Source of the DNA: Thalassotalea psychrophila
GTDB taxonomy: Bacteria; Pseudomonadota; Gammaproteobacteria; Enterobacterales; Alteromonadaceae
Length of the DNA: 64,000 nt
Assembly: GCF_031583595.1 (NCBI RefSeq)
Contig: NZ_CP134145.1
Location: forward strand, 868,001-932,000
Direction: 5' to 3'
The notes beneath the pieces were generated by a model that saw only the letters and a list, made by a program, of their open reading frames with translations, had not been told where the DNA came from and did no database searches. Each line of letters opens with the position of its first letter. Position 1 is the stretch's first letter. Of this stretch, positions 58,937-64,000 are shown one piece after another. The translations under genes were made by a program, and so were the position numbers.

Positions 58937-61846
58937 CTAATGACTTACTACAATTAAGCGAATCGCTTCAAATTTTAACTGCGCATTACTAATAAAGTGA
59001 GTTAACTCTGTTTGCTGATGACGAATAAAATCGAGCTCTGATTGACGAATATTAGGATTTATTTTTGCTAATGCAGTCAGTCTTTGGTGTTCATCATCTA
59101 AGGCAACATTCATTGATGCTAATGCTTTTTGCTGAATATCATTAATTTTAAGTTGGCTAAAGCCTTCAGCTTTTTCAACAAGGCTTGGTATTTGCCCTTT
59201 GAGAGCTTTGACTAATTGTAAACCAGTTTGCTTTTTCACCGGTGACAATTGATTGTCAAAAACACTTTCACCAACTTTATCAGACAAGTTGTTGCCGTTT
59301 TTATCTAATAGAATACGAACCGGCGTTGTTGGTAAATAACGACCCAACTGCAATTGACTTGGTGCCATAGCCTCTAGGGTGAAAATGTTTTCAATGAAGA
59401 ATGTACCAATCGGAATAGCCGGGTTTTTCAAAATACCAATACTGGCATTACCTATTTCATCACTTAAAATCAAATCCATAGCGCCACGCACCATAGGGTG
59501 ATCCCAAGTTAGCATTTGATAATCTTCATTGCTAAGTGCAGATTGACGATCAAACGTAATAGTTGCACCATCCTCAGGTAAGCAAGGGAAGTTTGCGCTA
59601 AGCATGTGTTCACTTGGTTGTAAGGCTATAGCATTATCGGCCTTATCATCTTGCTCTAAACCAAATACGTCAAACACTGAGAACATGTATTGTGCTAATT
59701 CGTGTTGGTTATCTAGAGTGTCTATATCATTAACGAGTTGCTCGGCTTTACCTTGGCCTGAAGAGTTAAGCTCTAACAATTTGTCGCGACCTGATTCTAA
59801 ATCGGCTTTGATTTTTAAATGCAATTCATGCGAAGCGCTCACGATGTTACTAATGGCATCGTCTTGCCACAAACCTTGCAAAGCTGTTTGCATCATCGCA
59901 GTACCAAATTCATCATATACTGCTCTTGCGGTTACACAGGTGTGTTCAAACGCGTTTAGGCCTTTATGATACCAATTAAGTAACAAGGCTTGTGGAGAGT
60001 TAGCAAAGTAGGGTACGTGCAAACAAATCGTTTCTGTTTGACCAATTCGGTCTAAGCGACCAATACGTTGTTCTAATAAATCTGGGTTACGCGGTAAATC
60101 AAATAACACTAAGTGATGAGCAAATTGGAAGTTTCGTCCTTCCGAGCCAATTTCAGAACATAACAGTACTTGCGCGCTATCTTCTTCTTGGGCGAAGTAA
60201 GCGGCAGCTTTATCGCGTTCAAAAATACTCATCCCTTCATGGAATACAGCGGCGCGAATGCCTTCCTTAACACGTAGGGCTTGTTCTAAATCTTTTGCTG
60301 TTTGCGCATGGGCACAAATAACTAGTACTTTTTGTTGACGATTTTCATTGAGCAAATTAATTAAAAAATCTACTCTAGGATCAAAATCTACCCACTCTTG
60401 CTCTTGGTGATTTAAGTGAAATAAGGCTTCAGGGGTGAAGATATTTTTACTTACCGCACTTTCTACTAAGTTCTCATCATCGTCACTACAAATATATTCT
60501 TGTAAACTTTGATGGTACTGCTCTGGCAGAGCTAGCTCTGTGGCAAACAACTTTCTTTCCGGGAAGCCTTTAATGGTGTTACGTGAGTTTCTAAATAAAA
60601 TACGGCCAGTACCGTGGCGATCAAGTAATTGAGAAAGTAACTGTTTGCGTGCTGGTTTTTTAATCTCATCATCTAAATCATTACTTAGCGTATTAATGGC
60701 GCTACTAACATCAGATTCACTTAATAGAGTAGTCAGCGTTTGTTGCTGAGCTTTATTTAAATTCGTACCAGATAAAATAGAGTTGGCTGCATCGGCAACT
60801 GCACCATATTGTTCTTCTTCTTTAATAAACTCACTGTAGTTATAAAAGCGATTAGGATCGAGTAAACGCAAGCGAGCAAAGTGACTTTCATGACCAAGTT
60901 GATCTGGAGTAGCAGTTAACAATAAAACTCCAGGAATACTCTCAGCTAAAATTTCAATACACTGATATTCAATTGATGGGTTGTCTTGTGACCAAGTTAA
61001 ATGATGTGCTTCATCAACAATCATTAAATCCCAATCTTCATTGGCGATATTTTCAAATTGATCTGGGTTGTTTGCTAAAAAGTCTAAATTAACTAATACC
61101 AGTTGTTCGCTGCTGAAAGGGTTTTCGCCTTCTTCATACTGTTGGCAGCGCTCGGCATCAAAAATACTAAATTTCAAATTAAAGCGGCGTAACATTTCAA
61201 CCAACCATTGATGCATTAATGATTCGGGCACAACAATTAATGCTCGCTTAGAACGACCTGATACAAGTTGTTGATGCAGTATTAAGCCAGCTTCAATGGT
61301 TTTACCTAATCCCACTTCATCAGCAAGCAATACTCTAGGGGCGAAACGTTTGCCGACTTCTTCTGCAATATATAACTGATGTGGGATTAAACTAACACGG
61401 CCGCCAACTAAGCCTGTTAATTCAGATTGCTGTTGTTGGTATTGAATATTTAGCGATGTTTTTCTTAGCTGATACCAATCTAAACGATCGAATTGCCCAT
61501 TCAGTAAACGGTCATGAGGTTTATTAAATTTAATGAAATGATCAAGCATCATTTCTTTTAAATCGATTAATTCATTATTATCAACACGGTGACCAATATA
61601 AGTATATAAATTATTATTCTCTACCACTTCGGTAATGGTAATTGAAAACCCTTCATGTGAAGGCACAACATCACCTTCGTTAAATACTACGCGAGTTAAT
61701 GGTGCATCTTTTATGGCATATTGGCGAGACTCACCGGTAGCGGTGAACAAAATAGTGACAAATCTCCCAGCTAAATCAACAACGGTACCCAATCCTTGAT
61801 CTGATTCTGTATCGCTGATCCAACGTTGACCTAGAAAAAATGACAT
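58937..61846 (-). CDS. rapA: RNA polymerase-associated ATPase RapA
   Basis: A 969-residue Swi2/Snf2 ATPase that recycles RNA polymerase. N-terminal Tudor-like domains (FFLGQRWISDTESDQGLGTV) bind polymerase; motif I is LLADEVGLGKTIEAGLIL, motif II VDEAHHL, and motifs V-VI lie in GSEGRNFQFAHHLVLFDLPR and EQRIGRLDRIGQ. Length is that of E. coli RapA (968). First gene of rapA-rluA. Confidence 0.97.
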   Translation of the reverse strand: MSFFLGQRWISDTESDQGLGTVVDLAGRFVTILFTATGESRQYAIKDAPLTRVVFNEGDVVPSHEGFSITITEVVENNNLYTYIGHRVDNNELIDLKEMMLDHFIKFNKPHDRLLNGQFDRLDWYQLRKTSLNIQYQQQQSELTGLVGGRVSLIPHQLYIAEEVGKRFAPRVLLADEVGLGKTIEAGLILHQQLVSGRSKRALIVVPESLMHQWLVEMLRRFNLKFSIFDAERCQQYEEGENPFSSEQLVLVNLDFLANNPDQFENIANEDWDLMIVDEAHHLTWSQDNPSIEYQCIEILAESIPGVLLLTATPDQLGHESHFARLRLLDPNRFYNYSEFIKEEEQYGAVADAANSILSGTNLNKAQQQTLTTLLSESDVSSAINTLSNDLDDEIKKPARKQLLSQLLDRHGTGRILFRNSRNTIKGFPERKLFATELALPEQYHQSLQEYICSDDDENLVESAVSKNIFTPEALFHLNHQEQEWVDFDPRVDFLINLLNENRQQKVLVICAHAQTAKDLEQALRVKEGIRAAVFHEGMSIFERDKAAAYFAQEEDSAQVLLCSEIGSEGRNFQFAHHLVLFDLPRNPDLLEQRIGRLDRIGQTETICLHVPYFANSPQALLLNWYHKGLNAFEHTCVTARAVYDEFGTAMMQTALQGLWQDDAISNIVSASHELHLKIKADLESGRDKLLELNSSGQGKAEQLVNDIDTLDNQHELAQYMFSVFDVFGLEQDDKADNAIALQPSEHMLSANFPCLPEDGATITFDRQSALSNEDYQMLTWDHPMVRGAMDLILSDEIGNASIGILKNPAIPIGTFFIENIFTLEAMAPSQLQLGRYLPTTPVRILLDKNGNNLSDKVGESVFDNQLSPVKKQTGLQLVKALKGQIPSLVEKAEGFSQLKINDIQQKALASMNVALDDEHQRLTALAKINPNIRQSELDFIRHQQTELTHFISNAQLKFEAIRLIVVSH

Positions 61847-62227
61847 AAATATACTCCAAATGAAAATACTAACCCAAAAGTAAAAAGCTGGATTGGAAAA
61901 GGGCGCTATGGTAACGATTTCTCATTGCTATTTCATCAATTAATTGTTCCATTTATCTGTATTTATTGAATAAGTTAAACAGAGCTAAGTAGTGTCAAAA
62001 AAGAACCCTGCATATAAGGATAGGATAAATGAAAAAAAATTCATAAATCAGTGTTGAAACAATGTAAATAATCTGCGAAAGTGGTTTTAAGGATATGTTG
62101 TTAAAGGAGTAAAGTTACAGACGCGCAACAATAAATTTAGCGAACAATGCTATGTGTAAGTTATTGAATAATATCAAACTAACGCAACAATGTTCAGTTG
62201 AAACAATAGCCAGCTGTAGGACAAATT
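61847..62227. other. divergent intergenic region between rapA and the PhoH gene
   Basis: About 380 bp, AT-rich, holding the promoters of both flanking genes. No conserved RNA, repeat or palindrome was recognised. Confidence 0.5.
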
Positions 62228-63610
62228 ATGAATGACGAAAGCACTATCTATGTTTTAGACACCAATATTCTTCTCCACGAACCCTTTGCATTTTTATCGT
62301 TCCAAGAACACGAAGTGGTTATCCCAATGACCGTCTTGGAAGAGCTCGATAGCATTAAAGACAGAAATAAAGATGTAAGCCGCGATGCTCGAGTTGCCAT
62401 TAGGGCACTTGAGGATACTTTAAGGGATGCTAGTCCTGAAGATGTATTAGCCGGTGTTCCACTACCCAATCAAATTGAAACCCAATCCGAACCCGGCACT
62501 TTAGCCATTTTTAATGATTTTAATTTAGAACAAAAAGCCGGTTCTTTATCTGATAACGAAAATGATAATCGCATTATTAATACTGCGTTGTATTTACAAG
62601 AAAATCGAACAGATATGCGTGTTGTCTTAGTAACTAAAGACATTAATATGCGTTTAAAAGCAAAAGGTGCAGGCCTTGCTTTTGTTGAAGATTACCGCAC
62701 AGATCAACTCGTTGATGATATTAAATTTTTAACCAAGGGCTACCATAAATTTTCCGGTGACTTTTGGAAGCAAGTGACTAATTGTGATAGTGAAACTGAT
62801 GGTCGCTATACTCAGCATATGATGGATAAGTCGTTAATTCCTGCCGCCTACATCAATGAATATCTTATTGATGAAGACAAAACTTTCGCCGGTAAAATTA
62901 TTGGTGTTGAAGAAGACAAAATGGCGGTGATGGACTTAGGCTATGAGCGCTTAATGGGTCGCAATGCCTGGGGGATTCATCCGAAAAACATTTATCAGGG
63001 TATGGCGATGGATGCTCTATTAGATCCTGATATAGATTTGGTTATTTTAACCGGTCCAGCAGGTTGTGGTAAAACATTATTGGCTCTTGCTTCAGCTCTT
63101 GAGATGGTGGTTGAACGTGGTGTTTATGATAAAATCATTGTGACTCGCTCTACGCCTGAAATTGCTGAGTCAATCGGCTTTTTACCCGGTACCGAAGAAG
63201 AAAAAATGGCACCATGGTTAGCGGCTATTACTGATTCACTTGAAGTATTGCATAAGCAAGACGAGAGTATGAGTGGCAGTATGAATTACATCATTGAAAA
63301 AGCCAATATTCAGTTTAAATCAGTAAACTTTATGCGCGGTCGTAGTATTCAAAATGCCATTGTTTTACTCGACGAATGTCAAAACTTAACTGCAGCTCAA
63401 CTTAAAACTATTATTACTCGTTGTGGTGAAGGTACTAAACTAGTGTGCTCGGGTAACTTAGCTCAAATTGATAGCAACTATCTAACCGCACTTACCTCTG
63501 GTTTAACCTATATAGTTGAGCGCTTTAAAGATTTTCCTGGCAGTACAACGGTTAATCTAAATGGCGTAGTTCGCAGTAAGTTAGCAAGATTTGCCGAAGA
63601 AAATTTGTAA
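62228..63610 (+). CDS. PIN domain-PhoH ATPase (PhoH2-like)
   Basis: A 460-residue protein with an N-terminal PIN nuclease domain (IYVLDTNILLHEPFAF, EELDSIKD, VTKDINMRLKA, supplying the acidic catalytic residues) and a C-terminal PhoH ATPase (Walker A GPAGCGKTLLAL, Walker B IVLLDECQN). PIN-PhoH proteins unwind and cleave RNA in characterised actinobacterial members. It is monocistronic here as far as visible, with a hairpin at 63630. Confidence 0.93.
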   Translation: MNDESTIYVLDTNILLHEPFAFLSFQEHEVVIPMTVLEELDSIKDRNKDVSRDARVAIRALEDTLRDASPEDVLAGVPLPNQIETQSEPGTLAIFNDFNLEQKAGSLSDNENDNRIINTALYLQENRTDMRVVLVTKDINMRLKAKGAGLAFVEDYRTDQLVDDIKFLTKGYHKFSGDFWKQVTNCDSETDGRYTQHMMDKSLIPAAYINEYLIDEDKTFAGKIIGVEEDKMAVMDLGYERLMGRNAWGIHPKNIYQGMAMDALLDPDIDLVILTGPAGCGKTLLALASALEMVVERGVYDKIIVTRSTPEIAESIGFLPGTEEEKMAPWLAAITDSLEVLHKQDESMSGSMNYIIEKANIQFKSVNFMRGRSIQNAIVLLDECQNLTAAQLKTIITRCGEGTKLVCSGNLAQIDSNYLTALTSGLTYIVERFKDFPGSTTVNLNGVVRSKLARFAEENL

Positions 63611-63915
63611 TTTTTAACCGTTCTTTCACAATCATTAAGCGAGTCTATCGGCTCGTTTAATGATTGATAATCACCCCTTATTAAGCTTTTCAATTAATTC
63701 TGACTTTTCACCTTCGTTTACATACTAAATTCAAGTTAACTGAACGAAAAGATAACTATAATTCTCTTATTGCCTATTTTTAAACTTTACAATTTTGTAT
63801 TTATATTGCATTATTCAAACAAGTGTTTTAATTGTTAGTTTGAATTGGCTGTATAAAAACCTGATTCTTCCCAATGATGCTAGCAATAACCAACTAAATT
63901 ATACCGGAGACCAAC
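63611..63915. other. intergenic region after the PhoH gene
   Basis: About 305 bp. Apart from the hairpin at 63630-63665, which would end the PhoH transcript, it is AT-rich and should contain the promoter of the acyl-CoA dehydrogenase gene. No ORF is supported. Confidence 0.5.
63630..63665 (+). terminator. hairpin downstream of the PhoH gene
   Basis: A 16-bp stem (aatcattaagcgagtc with two wobble pairs) and four-base loop 19 bp after the stop codon. No T-run follows, so rho-independent function is uncertain. Confidence 0.55.
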
Positions 63916-64000
63916 GTGGCTGAATATAAAGTACCGTTAAGAGATATGAACTTTGTTTTGTTTGATGTGTTCAAAGCCGAACAATTGTGGCAAGACATTC
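63916..64000 (+). CDS. acyl-CoA dehydrogenase, N-terminal fragment (runs off the window)
   Basis: The first 28 codons of a gene that continues past the window end. It opens with GTG six nt after ggaga, and the start AEYKVPLRDMNFVLFDVF is the typical N-terminus of a branch of large acyl-CoA dehydrogenases of fatty-acid oxidation. The remainder is not visible, so the assignment rests on this segment. Confidence 0.75.
   Translation, partial: MAEYKVPLRDMNFVLFDVFKAEQLWQDI

Overview
The window is chromosomal DNA of a marine gammaproteobacterium, most likely Alteromonadales and close to Colwellia/Thalassotalea. This is inferred from the AT-rich coding style, the rpsU-yqeY-dnaG-rpoD / tsaD-plsY-folB-folK-uppP-cca gene order, GlyGly-CTERM proteins, a GspA/GspB pair and many secreted hydrolases and lipoproteins. 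No species assignment can be proved from the sequence alone.

Layout. (1) 1-16 kb is an accessory region lying on the 3' side of a complete tRNA-Ile2(CAU) gene (minus strand, 15944-16020). Three shorter copies of the 3' half of that tRNA lie at 13858, 9309 and 5583, all in the same orientation, and divide the region into small gene modules without any recombinase: a secreted phosphatase-kinase fusion next to an Npt-type nucleotide transporter, a large S8 protease, a PYROXD2-like FAD oxidoreductase, a frameshifted GlyGly-CTERM gene remnant and several lipoproteins. (2) 16-21 kb carries an LVIVD/Calx-beta GlyGly-CTERM surface protein, an outer-membrane barrel protein and an M28 peptidase. (3) 21-31 kb is the conserved housekeeping block: rpoD, dnaG, yqeY and rpsU on the minus strand, tsaD divergent, then plsY, folB-folK, uppP and cca. 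(4) 31-34 kb holds gspA-gspB. (5) 34.8-39.8 kb is the leuABCD operon, with a readable promoter, a Leu-rich leader peptide and an attenuator. (6) 39.8-47.8 kb is a surface-polysaccharide patch: sulfotransferase, LicD, two YrbL-like kinase-fold proteins, a TagD-like cytidylyltransferase, two CDP-glycerol glycerophosphotransferases, WaaE-like glycosyltransferases and Wzi. (7) 47.8-58 kb has the SH3 protein (ygiM), CYTH/CHAD triphosphatase (ygiF), a yjf-type stress/membrane locus and glnE. (8) 58-64 kb has rluA, rapA, a PIN-PhoH gene and the start of an acyl-CoA dehydrogenase.

The genes suggest several working units. The phosphatase-kinase protein and nucleotide transporter could form an envelope phosphorylation module. 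The GlyGly-CTERM proteins are the kind of cargo served by type II secretion, whose secretin-assembly factors GspA/GspB are encoded here. The 40-48 kb genes look suited to building a phosphoglycerol- or phosphocholine-decorated, sulfated surface polymer. The yjf locus consists of two operons that share an exact 13-bp palindrome at their promoters and encodes a tandem ribbon-helix-helix protein that is a candidate regulator.

The strongest candidates for something undescribed are the phosphatase-kinase/nucleotide-transporter operon, the integrase-free modules delimited by tRNA fragments, and the shared yjf operator. No CRISPR array, rRNA gene, intact insertion sequence or phage gene was seen.
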